A model generated the notes under the pieces. That model did not search any database. It saw nothing but the letters and a program-made list of their open reading frames with translations, and had not been told where the DNA came from. Source: Streptomyces gardneri (GTDB lineage Bacteria > Actinomycetota > Actinomycetes > Streptomycetales > Streptomycetaceae). Taken from it: a stretch of DNA of 64,000 nt. The DNA lies in assembly GCF_006539185.1 (NCBI RefSeq), contig NZ_BJMN01000020.1, positions 62,001 through 126,000 of the forward strand, written 5' to 3'. Positions 41,749 to 51,463 of the stretch are shown piece by piece; the stretch's first letter is position 1; every line of letters starts with the position of its first letter. The translations under genes and the position numbers were made by a program.

Positions 41749-43086
41749 TCAGGCCGCGGTGGCCAGCCCCTCGCGCGCCACGAAGCGGACCTGCGGGTGG
41801 CCGTGGCGCCAGCCGAAGGCCATCTTCAGGCCGCCGACCTTCGCCAGGATCAGGCCGATGACGCCCGCCGCGGCCAGCGAGATCACGCCGCCCGTCGCGA
41901 AGCCGACGCGGGCGCCGTACGTGTCGGTGACCCAGCCGAGGAGCGGCGCTCCGATCGGGGTGCCGCCGGCGAAGACCATCATGTAGAGGCTCATCACGCG
42001 GCCCCGCATGGCCGGGTCGGTCGCCATCTGGACGGCCGAGTTCGCGGTGATGTTGACCGTGAGGCCGATCATGCCGATCGGCACGAGCAGCAGCGCGAAC
42101 AGCCAGAACGCCGGCGACAGCGCCGCCGCGATCTCCAGGACGCCGAAGACCGCCGCCGCGATCACCAGCATCCGCAGCCGGGTCGAGCCCCGGCGGGCCG
42201 CGGCGAGGGCGCCCACGAGGGAGCCGGCCGCCATCAGGGTGTTCAGGAAGCCGTACGTACCGGCGCCGACGTGGAAGACCTCCTCCGAGAAGGCCGTCAG
42301 CCAGATCGGGAAGTTGAACCCGAAGGTGCCGATGAAGCCCACGAGGACGATCGGCCAGATCAGGTCGGGCCGCCCGGCCACGTACCGCAGGCCCTCCCGG
42401 AGCTGGCCCTTGCCGCGCGGGGCGCGCTCCACCTTGTGGAGCTCGCTCGTCCGCATGAGCAGGAGGCTCACGAGGGGGGCGATGAAGGACAGGCCGTTGA
42501 GGAGAAAGGCCCAGCCGCTGCCGACTCCGGCGATCAGCACACCGGCGACGGCGGGACCGACGAGCCGCGCGGACTGGAAGTTCGCGGAGTTGAGCGAGAC
42601 GGCGTTGCGGAGGTGCTTCGGGCCGACCATCTCGGCGACGTACGCCTGCCGGGCCGGGTTGTCGACGACGGTCACCATGCCGAGGAGGAAGGCGATCAGG
42701 TAGACGTGCCAGACCTGGACGGAGCCGGAGAGCGTGAGGACGGCGAGCGCGAGGCCGCACAGGCCGAGGGCGGCCTGGCTGACCAGGAGCAGGTTCCGCT
42801 TCGGGTAGCGGTCGGCGATGACACCGCCGTACAGGCCGAAGAGCAGCATCGGCAGGAACTGCAGGGCTGTGGTGATGCCGACGGCGGCGGCCGAGCCGGT
42901 GAGGCTCAGGACCAGCCAGTCCTGGGTGATGCGGGCCATCCACGTACCGGTGTTGGAGACGATGGCTCCGGTGAAGAACAGCCGGTAGTTGCGGATACGG
43001 AGCGAGGAGAAGGTTTCCCCCCGCCCACGGGTCTTGAGGGTGGGTTGATGGACGGGTGCGGAGTCTGCTCCGGGTCCCGTACTCAA
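41749..43086 (-). CDS. MFS transporter (enterobactin-exporter type)
   Basis: A 445-residue inner-membrane protein of 12 predicted segments in the MFS_3/EntS group (LRIRNYRLFFTGAIVSNTGTWM; the loop GGVIADRYPKRNLLL; VVDNPARQAYVAEMVGPKHL). It probably exports small molecules by proton antiport. The TTG start at 43086 follows GGAGG by about 10 nt. It is downstream of and presumably controlled by the marR gene, 27 nt away on the same strand. Confidence 0.88.
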   Translation of the reverse strand: MSTGPGADSAPVHQPTLKTRGRGETFSSLRIRNYRLFFTGAIVSNTGTWMARITQDWLVLSLTGSAAAVGITTALQFLPMLLFGLYGGVIADRYPKRNLLLVSQAALGLCGLALAVLTLSGSVQVWHVYLIAFLLGMVTVVDNPARQAYVAEMVGPKHLRNAVSLNSANFQSARLVGPAVAGVLIAGVGSGWAFLLNGLSFIAPLVSLLLMRTSELHKVERAPRGKGQLREGLRYVAGRPDLIWPIVLVGFIGTFGFNFPIWLTAFSEEVFHVGAGTYGFLNTLMAAGSLVGALAAARRGSTRLRMLVIAAAVFGVLEIAAALSPAFWLFALLLVPIGMIGLTVNITANSAVQMATDPAMRGRVMSLYMMVFAGGTPIGAPLLGWVTDTYGARVGFATGGVISLAAAGVIGLILAKVGGLKMAFGWRHGHPQVRFVAREGLATAA

Positions 43087-43113
43087 AGTGCGTTCGCCTC
43101 CTCGGCTGCGGGT

Positions 43114-43557
43114 CTACAAATGGGCGAGCTTCTCCAGGACGGGAGCGGCCGCGCGCAGCTTGGCCCATTCGTCCTCGTCCAGACCCTCGGCGAGGGTGGC
43201 CAGCCAGGCGTTCCGCTTGCGGCGGGACTCTTCGAGCATGGCCTCGGCCGTCTCGGTCTGGCGGACCACCTTCTGGCGGCGGTCGTCGGGGTGCGGCTCC
43301 AGCCGGACCAGTCCCTTGGCTTCGAGCAGCGCGACGATGCGGGTCATCGACGGAGGCTGGACGTGCTCCTTGCGGGCCAGCTCACCGGGGGTGGCGGAGC
43401 CGCAGAGCTTCAGGGTGCCGAGCACCGACATCTCGGTCGGGCTCAGCGACTCGTCGACGCGCTGGTGCTTGAGTCGTCGGCTCAGTCGCATGACGGAGGA
43501 GCGGAGCGCGTTCACGGCCGCGGCGTCGTCGGCGGTGCCGTGGGACAGGTCTGGCAT
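43114..43557 (-). CDS. MarR-family regulator of the MFS exporter
   Basis: A 147-residue winged-helix regulator (LSPTEMSVLGTLKLCGSATPGELARKEHVQPPSMTRIVALLEAKGLVRLEPHPDDRRQKVV). It is first gene of the marR-MFS operon. The ATG at 43557 lies 7 nt after TAGGCT, which itself is inside the palindrome GTTAGGCTAAC, so autorepression at a leaderless promoter is likely. Confidence 0.9.
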   Translation of the reverse strand: MPDLSHGTADDAAAVNALRSSVMRLSRRLKHQRVDESLSPTEMSVLGTLKLCGSATPGELARKEHVQPPSMTRIVALLEAKGLVRLEPHPDDRRQKVVRQTETAEAMLEESRRKRNAWLATLAEGLDEDEWAKLRAAAPVLEKLAHL

Positions 43558-43561
43558 GTTT

Positions 43562-43572
43562 GTTAGCCTAAC
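43562..43572. promoter_or_regulatory. MarR operator/-10 of the marR-MFS operon
   Basis: GTTAG-C-CTAAC (43562-43572) is a perfect dyad with 5-bp arms overlapping the -10 hexamer of the minus-strand marR gene. Confidence 0.45.
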
Positions 43573-43757
43573 TCATTACTCTGTCTAAATACCAACGGAA
43601 ACACGCCGACCGCGCCGACGTCGCACGGATCACACCGGCAGCACCGGCAACACAGGCGCGGGAAGGTCACGCTTCGGCATCCATGTATCACCCAAATGAG
43701 TGAGTCGGATCCAGAAAGTGACGCAAAGAGGCGCCGGGTGCCCCGACCCTGAACGGC

Positions 43758-44024
43758 ATGGGATCGACAGTGCTCAGCCTGCGCATCGACGGTGAGCTGC
43801 TCGACCGGCTCAGGAGTCACGCCGCGAAAAGAGGAATGAGCGTCCAGGACTATGTCGTCCGGACGCTCATTCGCGAGGATTTCGACGAGCGGTTCAAGAC
43901 CGCCGTCGACGAGACGGAGAGGTTCTACGGGGCGGCCGACCGAACGGCCGACGGCGACGAGGCGGCCGGCCCTGCGGCCGCCTCGCCCCGCGATCACGTG
44001 AGGCCGAGCGCCGGCATCGCGTAG
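43758..44024 (+). CDS. Ribbon-helix-helix DNA-binding protein
   Basis: An 88-residue protein whose N-terminal half fits an Arc/MetJ ribbon-helix-helix fold (VLSLRIDGELLDRLRSHAAKRGMSVQDYVVRTLIRE). The C-terminal tail is Ala/Asp-rich. No toxin gene is adjacent, so it is more likely a small regulator than half of a toxin-antitoxin pair. Its end overlaps the convergent NCS2 permease by about 30 nt. Confidence 0.7.
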   Translation: MGSTVLSLRIDGELLDRLRSHAAKRGMSVQDYVVRTLIREDFDERFKTAVDETERFYGAADRTADGDEAAGPAAASPRDHVRPSAGIA

Positions 44025-45445
44025 TAGAAGACGAAGACCGCCGACACGACGTACATGGCCACCGGGACCTCACGGCCCCGACCGGCCGCCAGGCGCAGCA
44101 CGCTGAACGCGATGAAGCCGATGCCGATGCCGTTCGTGATCGAGTACGTGAACGGCATCATCACCATGGCCAGGAACGCCGGCACCGCGATGGTGTAGTC
44201 GCTCCAGTCGATGTCCTTGATCGAACCCGCCAGGATCAGGAAGCCGACCGCGAGCAGCGCGGGCGTGGCCGCCTGGGACGGGACCATCGTGGCCAGCGGC
44301 GTGAGGAACAGCGCGATCGAGAAGAGACCGCCGGTCACGACCGAGGCGAGGCCCGTCCGCGCGCCCTCGCCGACGCCCGCCGTGGACTCCACGAAGCAGG
44401 TGGTGGCGGAGGACGAGGTCGCGCCGCCGGAGGCGACGGCCAGGCCGTCCACGAGCAGGACCTTGTTGATGCCCGGGAAGTTGCCGTCCTTGTCGATCAG
44501 CTTGGCCTCGTCGCCGACGCCGAGGATCGTGCCCATCGCGTCGAAGAAGCAGGACAGCAGCACGGTGAAGACGAAGAGGACGCCGGTCAGCAGACCGACC
44601 TTCTCGAAGCCGCCGAAGAGGCTGACCTCGCCGACCAGCCCGAAGTCGGGCGAGGCGACGGGGTTGCCCGGCCACTTCGGGGTGGTGAGACCCCAGGAGG
44701 GGACGGTCGCGACGGCGTTGATCACCATGGCCACGATCGTCATGACGACGATCGAGATGAGGATCGCGCCCGGCACCTTGCGGATGATCAGGGCGAGGGT
44801 CAGCAGGGTGCCCAGGACGAAGACGAGGACCGGCCAGCCGGTGAGGTGCCCGTCGCCGCCCAGCTGGAGCGGGACGGTGGTGTGCGCGGCGTCGGGGATG
44901 CGGGAGACGAAGCCCGAGTCGACGAGGCCGATGAGCATGATGAAGAGGCCGATGCCGATCGCGATGCCCTTGCGCAGGCCGACCGGGACGGCGTTCATGA
45001 CGCGCTCGCGCAGACCGGTCGCGACGAGCAGCATCACGACGATGCCGGCGAGGACGACCATGCCCATGGCGTCGGGCCAGGACATCTTGGGCGCGAGCTG
45101 GAGCGCGACGACCGTGTTGACGCCGAGGCCGGCGGCGAGCGCGATCGGGACGTTGCCGATGACGCCCATGAGGAGCGTCGAGAAGGCGGCCGTGAGGACG
45201 GTCGCCGTGACGAGCTGACCGCTGTCGAGCTGGTTCCCGTACATGTCCTTGGCGCTGCCGAGGATGATCGGGTTCAGCACGATGATGTAGGCCATCGCGA
45301 AGAAGGTGGCGAAACCGCCCCGGACCTCGCGGGCGACGGTCGAACCGCGCTCCGAGATCCTGAAGAAGCGGTCGAGACCCGAGTCCGACTGCGGGGGAAG
45401 CGCAGGCTCGGGGGACGTGGCCTTGGCGGTGGCCGTGGTGCTCAT
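43994..45445 (-). CDS. NCS2-family purine/xanthine permease (AzgA-like)
   Basis: A 483-residue membrane transporter with about 12-14 segments (FATFFAMAYIIVLNPIILG near the N-terminus; LVDGLAVASGGATSSSATTCFVESTAGVGEGARTG is the hallmark of the AzgA subgroup). It imports adenine, guanine or hypoxanthine with protons. The promoter lies in the 146-nt divergent gap with the DUF2530 gene; I see no purine riboswitch there. Confidence 0.9.
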   Translation of the reverse strand: MSTTATAKATSPEPALPPQSDSGLDRFFRISERGSTVAREVRGGFATFFAMAYIIVLNPIILGSAKDMYGNQLDSGQLVTATVLTAAFSTLLMGVIGNVPIALAAGLGVNTVVALQLAPKMSWPDAMGMVVLAGIVVMLLVATGLRERVMNAVPVGLRKGIAIGIGLFIMLIGLVDSGFVSRIPDAAHTTVPLQLGGDGHLTGWPVLVFVLGTLLTLALIIRKVPGAILISIVVMTIVAMVINAVATVPSWGLTTPKWPGNPVASPDFGLVGEVSLFGGFEKVGLLTGVLFVFTVLLSCFFDAMGTILGVGDEAKLIDKDGNFPGINKVLLVDGLAVASGGATSSSATTCFVESTAGVGEGARTGLASVVTGGLFSIALFLTPLATMVPSQAATPALLAVGFLILAGSIKDIDWSDYTIAVPAFLAMVMMPFTYSITNGIGIGFIAFSVLRLAAGRGREVPVAMYVVSAVFVFYYAMPALGLT

Positions 45446-45591
45446 GGGGGTTCCTCTTCGGAAGAAGTCCTTTTTGGCGGTTCATACGAGGGAAACCCGC
45501 CAGAGGCAAACCGTTTCAGTATGAACACATGAACGAGTGAGCGTCTATCTCCGCGCGTAGACAACAATTCCCGCCGCCTAGACTGAGAGCC

Positions 45592-45921
45592 ATGGCGAAG
45601 TGGACACCGAAGCACGAGGCACCCGAGCCCCTCGAAGGGCCCGTCGTCGCCACCATCACCGGCGGCACGATCCTCTGGTTCGTCCTCTTCCTCGTCCAGC
45701 TCCCCTTCTACGGCTGGTTCGACGACCGGGACCTGACCTGGTGGGTGTGGACCTGCCTCGCCGGCGCCGGGCTCGGCCTGATCGGCATCTGGTACGTACG
45801 GGGCCGTGACGCGGCGCTCAAGCGACACGCGGCGGCGCAGGAAGCGGATGCGGCGGCGCAGGGAGCCGGTGCGGCGGAGGCTCCGGAGCCCCGGGCCCCC
45901 GAGACGCACCCGGGCGCGTAG
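45592..45921 (+). CDS. DUF2530 membrane protein
   Basis: A 109-residue protein with two membrane helices (ITGGTILWFVLFLVQLPFYGWF and WWVWTCLAGAGLGLIGIWYV) and a charged Ala/Glu-rich tail. DUF2530 is actinobacterial and of unknown function. TAGACT at 45579-45584 is 7 nt before the ATG with no Shine-Dalgarno, indicating a leaderless message. Confidence 0.85.
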   Translation: MAKWTPKHEAPEPLEGPVVATITGGTILWFVLFLVQLPFYGWFDDRDLTWWVWTCLAGAGLGLIGIWYVRGRDAALKRHAAAQEADAAAQGAGAAEAPEPRAPETHPGA

Positions 45922-46009
45922 CACCAGGGGACGATTCTCCTCCTCCCCCGGTCTGATCTTCGCCCTTCTCGGCAGGTGAACGACCCGTTCCGGTCGTACC
46001 GTCGAAAAC

Positions 46010-48418
46010 ATGACTCAGCGGGCGAAGATCGACACCGGCGGCGGCGAGACCGAGGCGGTGGAACCCCCCGTCGTGCACCGCCCGGCCGGGCTCACCTCCG
46101 CCGAGGTCGCCGAGCGGGTCGCGCGCGGCGAGGTCAACGACGTACCCCTGCGCAGCTCCCGCTCCACCACCGACATCGTCCGCGCGAACGTCTTCACCCG
46201 CTTCAACGCCATCATCGGCGTGCTGTGGGTGATCATGTTCTTCGTCGCGCCGATCCAGGACAGCCTCTTCGGCTTCGTGATCATCGCCAACACCGGCATC
46301 GGCATCATCCAGGAGCTCCGCGCCAAGAAGACCCTCGACGGGCTCGCGGTCATCGGCGAGGCGAAACCGACGGTCCGCCGCGACGGGGTCGCCGCCGAGC
46401 TCTCCACCTCCGAGATCGTCCTCGGCGACCTGATCGAGCTGGGACCGGGCGACAAGGTCGTCGTCGACGGCGTCGTCGCCGAGGCCGACAGCCTGGAGAT
46501 CGACGAATCGCTCCTCACCGGCGAGGCCGACCCGGTCGTGAAACAGCCCGGCGCCCCGGTGATGTCCGGCTCGTTCGTGGTGGCCGGCGGCGGCGCGTTC
46601 ACCGCCACCAAGGTCGGCCGCGAGGCCTACGCGGCCCAGCTCGCCGAAGAGGCCTCCCGCTTCACCCTCGTCCACTCCGAGCTGCGCAGCGGCATCTCCA
46701 CGATCCTCAAGTACGTGACGTGGATGATGGTCCCGACCGCGATCGGGCTGATCATCAGCCAGCTCGTCGTCAAGGACAACGACCTCAAGAACTCGATCGC
46801 CCGCACGGTCGGCGGCATCGTCCCGATGATCCCCGAGGGCCTCGTGCTCCTCACCTCCGTGGCCTTCGCGATCGGCGTGATCCGCCTCGGCCGCAAGCAG
46901 TGCCTCGTCCAGGAGCTCCCCGCCATCGAGGGCCTGGCCCGCGTCGACGTCGTCTGCCTCGACAAGACGGGCACGCTCACCGAGGGCGGCATGGACGTCA
47001 CGGAGCTGCGTCCCCTCAACGGCAGCGACGAGGCGTACGTACGCAAGGTGCTCGGCGCCCTCGGTGAGTCCGACCCCCGCCCGAACGCCTCCCTCCAGGC
47101 GATCATCGACGCCTACCCGGACTCGGTGGACTGGCGCTGCACGGAGTCGCTCCCCTTCTCCTCGGCGCGCAAGTACAGCGGCGCGGCGTTCAGCGAGGGC
47201 AACGGCGAGGACTCGACGTGGCTGCTCGGCGCCCCCGACGTCCTGCTCCGCGCCGGGGACCCGACCCTCACCGAGATCGACCATCTCAACGAGCAGGGCC
47301 TGCGGGTCCTCCTCCTCGCCCGTACGGCCCACGAGCTCGACGACCCCGGCGTCGCCGCCGACGCCAGGCCGACGGCCCTCGTCGTCCTGGAACAGCGACT
47401 GCGCCCCGACGCCGCCGACACGCTCGCCTACTTCGCCGACCAGAACGTCACCACGAAGATCATCTCGGGTGACAACGCGGTCTCGGTCGGCGCGGTCGCC
47501 GGCAAGCTCGACATGCCCGGCGCGGAGAACACGGTGGACGCCCGCACCCTCCCCACCGACAAGGAGGAGATGGCGAAGGTCCTGGACGCGAACGGCGTCT
47601 TCGGCCGGGTCTCCCCGCAGCAGAAGCGGGACATGGTGGCGGCGCTCCAGTCCCACGGCCACACGGTCGCGATGACCGGCGACGGCGTCAACGACGTCCT
47701 GGCCCTCAAGGACGCCGACATCGGCGTCTCGATGGGCTCGGGCTCGGAGGCGACGAGGGCCGTAGCCCAGATCGTCCTCCTGAACAACAGCTTCGCGACG
47801 CTCCCCTCCGTGGTGGCGGAAGGCCGCCGGGTCATCGGCAACATCACGCGGGTCGCGACCCTCTTCCTCACCAAGACGGTCTACTCGGTCCTCCTGGCCG
47901 TCCTGGTGGTCTGCTCACAGGTCGAGTACCCCTTCCTCCCCCGCCACCTCACGCTCCTCTCCACCCTGACGATCGGCGTCCCGGCCTTCTTCCTCGCGCT
48001 CGCCCCCAACAAGGAACGCGCGAAGCCGAACTTCGTCCGCCGGGTGATGCGGTACGCGATCCCCGGCGGCGTCATCGCGGCGGCGGCCACCTTCACGACG
48101 TACCTCCTCGCCCGCCACCACTACAGCGGCGAAGGCGCCCTGGAGGCCGAGACCAGCGCGGCCACCCTCACGCTCTTCCTGGTCTCCATGTGGGTCCTCG
48201 CGATCATCGCCCGCCCCTACACCTGGTGGCGTCTCACCCTGGTCGCCACGATGGCCGGCGCCTTCCTCCTCGTCCTCGTCGTCCCCTGGCTCCAGGACTT
48301 CTTCGCGCTGAAGCTGGTGGGCACGACGATGCCGTGGGCGGCGGTCGTGATCGCGGCGGCGGGCGGCGTGCTCCTGGAGGTGGCGTACCGCTGGGTGAGC
48401 CGGAGGTTCCCGGCGTAG
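46010..48418 (+). CDS. Cation-translocating P-type ATPase (CtpE-like)
   Basis: An 802-residue membrane pump. The actuator motif is TGEADP (170-175), membrane segment 4 has MIPEGL (273-278), the phosphorylation site is D318 in DKTGTLT, and the hinge is TGDGVNDVLALKDADIG. About ten membrane helices are predicted. The PEGL motif and lack of heavy-metal N-terminal domains place it near mycobacterial CtpE, a calcium-uptake ATPase; the ion is inferred. TACCGT at 45997-46002 lies 7 nt before the ATG, so the transcript is probably leaderless. Confidence 0.9.
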   Translation: MTQRAKIDTGGGETEAVEPPVVHRPAGLTSAEVAERVARGEVNDVPLRSSRSTTDIVRANVFTRFNAIIGVLWVIMFFVAPIQDSLFGFVIIANTGIGIIQELRAKKTLDGLAVIGEAKPTVRRDGVAAELSTSEIVLGDLIELGPGDKVVVDGVVAEADSLEIDESLLTGEADPVVKQPGAPVMSGSFVVAGGGAFTATKVGREAYAAQLAEEASRFTLVHSELRSGISTILKYVTWMMVPTAIGLIISQLVVKDNDLKNSIARTVGGIVPMIPEGLVLLTSVAFAIGVIRLGRKQCLVQELPAIEGLARVDVVCLDKTGTLTEGGMDVTELRPLNGSDEAYVRKVLGALGESDPRPNASLQAIIDAYPDSVDWRCTESLPFSSARKYSGAAFSEGNGEDSTWLLGAPDVLLRAGDPTLTEIDHLNEQGLRVLLLARTAHELDDPGVAADARPTALVVLEQRLRPDAADTLAYFADQNVTTKIISGDNAVSVGAVAGKLDMPGAENTVDARTLPTDKEEMAKVLDANGVFGRVSPQQKRDMVAALQSHGHTVAMTGDGVNDVLALKDADIGVSMGSGSEATRAVAQIVLLNNSFATLPSVVAEGRRVIGNITRVATLFLTKTVYSVLLAVLVVCSQVEYPFLPRHLTLLSTLTIGVPAFFLALAPNKERAKPNFVRRVMRYAIPGGVIAAAATFTTYLLARHHYSGEGALEAETSAATLTLFLVSMWVLAIIARPYTWWRLTLVATMAGAFLLVLVVPWLQDFFALKLVGTTMPWAAVVIAAAGGVLLEVAYRWVSRRFPA

Positions 48419-48513
48419 GGCCTTCGGGTCAGTCCCCGCCGGGGCGCCACGCGCGGGCCCCGTACCGCTAGGGTGTCCGATCGATCGTGCGTGATCATCG
48501 GCTGGGGGCAGGG

Positions 48514-50643
48514 ATGGCTGCGGGTACGGGGGAAACGCGTCTCACGATGCTCGGCCACTATCAGGTGGCCGAACTGCTGGGAGCCGGCGGAATGGGCGAG
48601 GTCTACCTCGCCCACTCGCCCTCAGGGCGAGCGGTCGCCGTCAAGGTGATCCGCGAGGACCTCGCGGCGAAGCCCGGCTTCCGTGAACGGTTCGCCCGCG
48701 AGGTCCAGGCGGCCCGGCAGGTGAGCGGCGCGTTCACGGCACCGGTCCTGGACGCGGACACGACGGGTCCCACCCCCTGGATGGCCACCCAGTACGTCGA
48801 AGGCCCCACCCTCGCCGACATCGTGAACGATCGGGGCACGCTCCCCGCCGACGAGGTCTGGCGGTTGGCGTCGGGCCTCTGCGAGGCACTGCGCGACATC
48901 CACCGCGCGGGCCTGGTGCACCGCGACCTGAAGCCCGGGAACATCCTGCTGGCCGAGGACGGCCCCCGGGTCATCGACTTCGGCATCTCGCGCGTCGTGG
49001 ACGCGACGGCCCTGACCCAGAGCGGTCAGATCCTGGGCACGCCCCTGTTCATGGCGCCCGAACAGTTCCGCACGCCCCGTGACGCGGGACCGGCCGCCGA
49101 CGTCTTCGCGCTGGGCTCGGTCCTGGTCCACGCGGCGACCGGCCACGGCCCGTTCGACGCGGACAGCCCGTATGCGATCGCCTGGAACGCCGTCCACGAG
49201 GAGCCGAACCTCACCGGCCTGCCCGAATCCCTCCGCCCCGTCGTCGAACCCTGCCTGCGCAAGGACCCCGCCCAACGCCCCGCCCCGGAAACGCTGCTGG
49301 CCCTCCTCTCCTCCCGCCGGGAACGACGCACCCACCGCAGCTCCGCCCGGGAAGCCGAACTCGCCCGCACCCGCCGCGTCCGGCTGCGTCGAGGCGCCCT
49401 CGCGGCGGGCGCGCTGGCGTGCGCGGCGCTGGCCATCGGCGTAGGGACGTGGTGGCCGAAGGCGGGCAGCGACGAAAGCCCGCGGAAGCCGCTCGCCACG
49501 ACCGGCCCTCCGGCATCGGAAGCGACGTCCGCGCCGGTACGGATGCCGGGGTGGAAGCCGTGGGTGACCCAGCTGAGCCCGGACCGGGGCGCGGTGAGCG
49601 AGATGACCGACTGCCACTACGAGGTGTCGGCCCTCTGGTGCACAGGCGAGCGGTTGCTGCTGGCACGTCTGGACCCCCGCTCGGGAAAGGTGCTCTGGCG
49701 GCAGACCCGACCCGGCGGGTCGGGAGCGACCCTCCTGGGCATGACGCGCTGGACCGTTCTGGCCGGCGCCCACCAGGACACCGGGTCCACGCAGGCGTAC
49801 AAGATCCAGGCGTACGACATGGAGACGGGAAGACCGCGGAACGAGCGCTCGGTCCCCGGGGCGCAGGAGTGCGGCATCGCTGCCGAGATCGTCGTCTGCT
49901 CCCACGGCGACAGCATCTCGGCGTGGAGCCTGGAGGGACTCTCCCCCCTGTGGACCGTTCCATCGGACCGGGTCCTGCTCCCCTCGCCGAAGGGATCGCC
50001 GTCGCAGAACGTCTACGTCATGAAGAAGACCGAGTCCGGTCTGCCCACGGAGGTCGGCGAGATCAGCCAGGGCGACGGCCACCTCATCTGGCGCAAGGAC
50101 GTCCCCAAGGGCACCGACTTCGCCACGGTGTCCGGTGAGGGCTTCCTCTACTTCCTCACCTACCGGGGAGGCGTGACGAAACTCGTCCGGCTCGACCCGG
50201 AGCGCGGGGGCGAGACGACGACGGACCTGGCGGTCCCCGAACGCATGCTGGACATCGTCGGCGAGGTCTTCTACAGCCACCGCGGCGGCGTCATCAGCGC
50301 GTACGACATCGCCACCGGCCGGCGCCTGTGGTCCTCCAGCACGCTCCACCACCGCTTCTCCGCCCCGACGGTGGAAGGCGACCGGATCCACTTCACCACC
50401 CAGGACGGCACCGTCATCGCCCTGGACCGTCACAGCGGCGGCGCGCTGTGGCAACAGCGCCCTCCGCAAGGCGGATCCGAACCGGGCCCATCGGGCAGAC
50501 TCACCCCGCTCATCCCTGCCCCCGTAGTGCTCGGCGACATCATCGTCGCACCGGCCTACCAGGCTTGGATCCATTCCTTCCTCGCGCCGCCGACCGTCAC
50601 GGCCTCTCGGACGGCGGCTCCGTCGACCGCGGCGGCCGGATGA
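48514..50643 (+). CDS. Transmembrane Ser/Thr protein kinase with PQQ-type sensor
   Basis: A 709-residue Hanks-type kinase. Intracellular domain: glycine loop LGAGGMGEV (22-30), K44 in VAVKV, HRDLKPGN (D138) and DFGISR (155-160), activation segment GTPLFMAPEQF. One membrane helix (about 294-313) follows, then an extracellular PQQ/beta-propeller region (GKVLWRQTRPG; DGHLIWRKDVPKG; GRRLWSSSTL; GGALWQQRPP) likely sensing the envelope. The ATG at 48514 directly follows GGGGGCAGGG; GTG 48487 and ATG 48547 are alternatives. Confidence 0.9.
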   Translation: MAAGTGETRLTMLGHYQVAELLGAGGMGEVYLAHSPSGRAVAVKVIREDLAAKPGFRERFAREVQAARQVSGAFTAPVLDADTTGPTPWMATQYVEGPTLADIVNDRGTLPADEVWRLASGLCEALRDIHRAGLVHRDLKPGNILLAEDGPRVIDFGISRVVDATALTQSGQILGTPLFMAPEQFRTPRDAGPAADVFALGSVLVHAATGHGPFDADSPYAIAWNAVHEEPNLTGLPESLRPVVEPCLRKDPAQRPAPETLLALLSSRRERRTHRSSAREAELARTRRVRLRRGALAAGALACAALAIGVGTWWPKAGSDESPRKPLATTGPPASEATSAPVRMPGWKPWVTQLSPDRGAVSEMTDCHYEVSALWCTGERLLLARLDPRSGKVLWRQTRPGGSGATLLGMTRWTVLAGAHQDTGSTQAYKIQAYDMETGRPRNERSVPGAQECGIAAEIVVCSHGDSISAWSLEGLSPLWTVPSDRVLLPSPKGSPSQNVYVMKKTESGLPTEVGEISQGDGHLIWRKDVPKGTDFATVSGEGFLYFLTYRGGVTKLVRLDPERGGETTTDLAVPERMLDIVGEVFYSHRGGVISAYDIATGRRLWSSSTLHHRFSAPTVEGDRIHFTTQDGTVIALDRHSGGALWQQRPPQGGSEPGPSGRLTPLIPAPVVLGDIIVAPAYQAWIHSFLAPPTVTASRTAAPSTAAAG

Positions 50644-50662
50644 GTCAGCCACCGCTGGGGCG

Positions 50663-51454
50663 TCACGCCGGCTCGCCCAGCCGCCGCAGGCGCAGCGCGG
50701 CGGTCAGCATCGGGAGAGTGAACTCGCCGTCGGCGGTCTCCGGCCGGCTCGCGAGGAAAGCGCGCATCCGGGCGAGCGTGGCCTCGCGTTCCGGTTCCGG
50801 CATGACCAGCATTCCCGCGCGCGTCGCGAGGGTGGCGACGAGGGAGTCGGCGGTGCGGCGCTGCCCATGCGGGAACTCGGCCTGCTTCGGCAAGCCGAAC
50901 AGGGCGGCCACGCCCGTCCCGGGAAGGTGCATGCCCGCCGTCGCGGCGCGCCAGGCGGCAGGTGTGTCACGCGGGCCGACGGCCGCGCTCCCGCCCGTCC
51001 GCGCGAGCCCGGCGACCCACTCGACCCGGTCGTCCATGAGGTTCCACAGGCCGGCCAGTACGCCGCCGGGCGCGAGGACCCTGGCGATCTCGGGGCCGGC
51101 GACGGCCATGTCGAACCAGTGCATGGCGTTCCCGGCCAGCACGGCGTCGACGGATGCGTCCGGCAGCGGAATCGACTCGGCGCTGCCCGGCAGAGCGCGG
51201 ACGGTGGGCAGCGCGCGGCGGAGCTCGGCCAGCATCGCCGGGTCGGGCTCGACCGCGACGACGTCGACGCCCAGGGCGACCAGCGTGGCGGTCAGCTTGC
51301 CGGTCCCGGAACCGAGGTCGAGCACCCGCGCGCCCGGCGCGGGCCCCAGCGCCCACCGCACCGCGGCCTGCGCGTAGTCCGGGCGGTGCGCGGCGTATGC
51401 GGCGGCCGCGGTACCGAACGACGAGCTGTGCAGGAGCCGTTCGCCCTCTTCCAT
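50663..51454 (-). CDS. Class I SAM-dependent methyltransferase
   Basis: A 263-residue methyltransferase (methyltransferase type 11). Motif I is VLDLGSGTGKL, motif II VVAVEPDPAML and the later segment IPLPDASVDAVLAGNAMHWFD. The acceptor is unknown. It lies 9 nt downstream of the HTH regulator gene on the same strand and may be co-transcribed. Confidence 0.88.
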   Translation of the reverse strand: MEEGERLLHSSSFGTAAAAYAAHRPDYAQAAVRWALGPAPGARVLDLGSGTGKLTATLVALGVDVVAVEPDPAMLAELRRALPTVRALPGSAESIPLPDASVDAVLAGNAMHWFDMAVAGPEIARVLAPGGVLAGLWNLMDDRVEWVAGLARTGGSAAVGPRDTPAAWRAATAGMHLPGTGVAALFGLPKQAEFPHGQRRTADSLVATLATRAGMLVMPEPEREATLARMRAFLASRPETADGEFTLPMLTAALRLRRLGEPA

Positions 51455-51463
51455 GCGGTGACG

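Noticed and set aside
43758..44024. Ribbon-helix-helix protein as an antitoxin
   Set aside because: No toxin-like ORF precedes or follows it in the same direction; the next gene is a convergent permease.
45446..45591. Purine riboswitch before the NCS2 permease
   Set aside because: The gap has no sequence resembling the purine aptamer core, and no convincing paired elements were seen.
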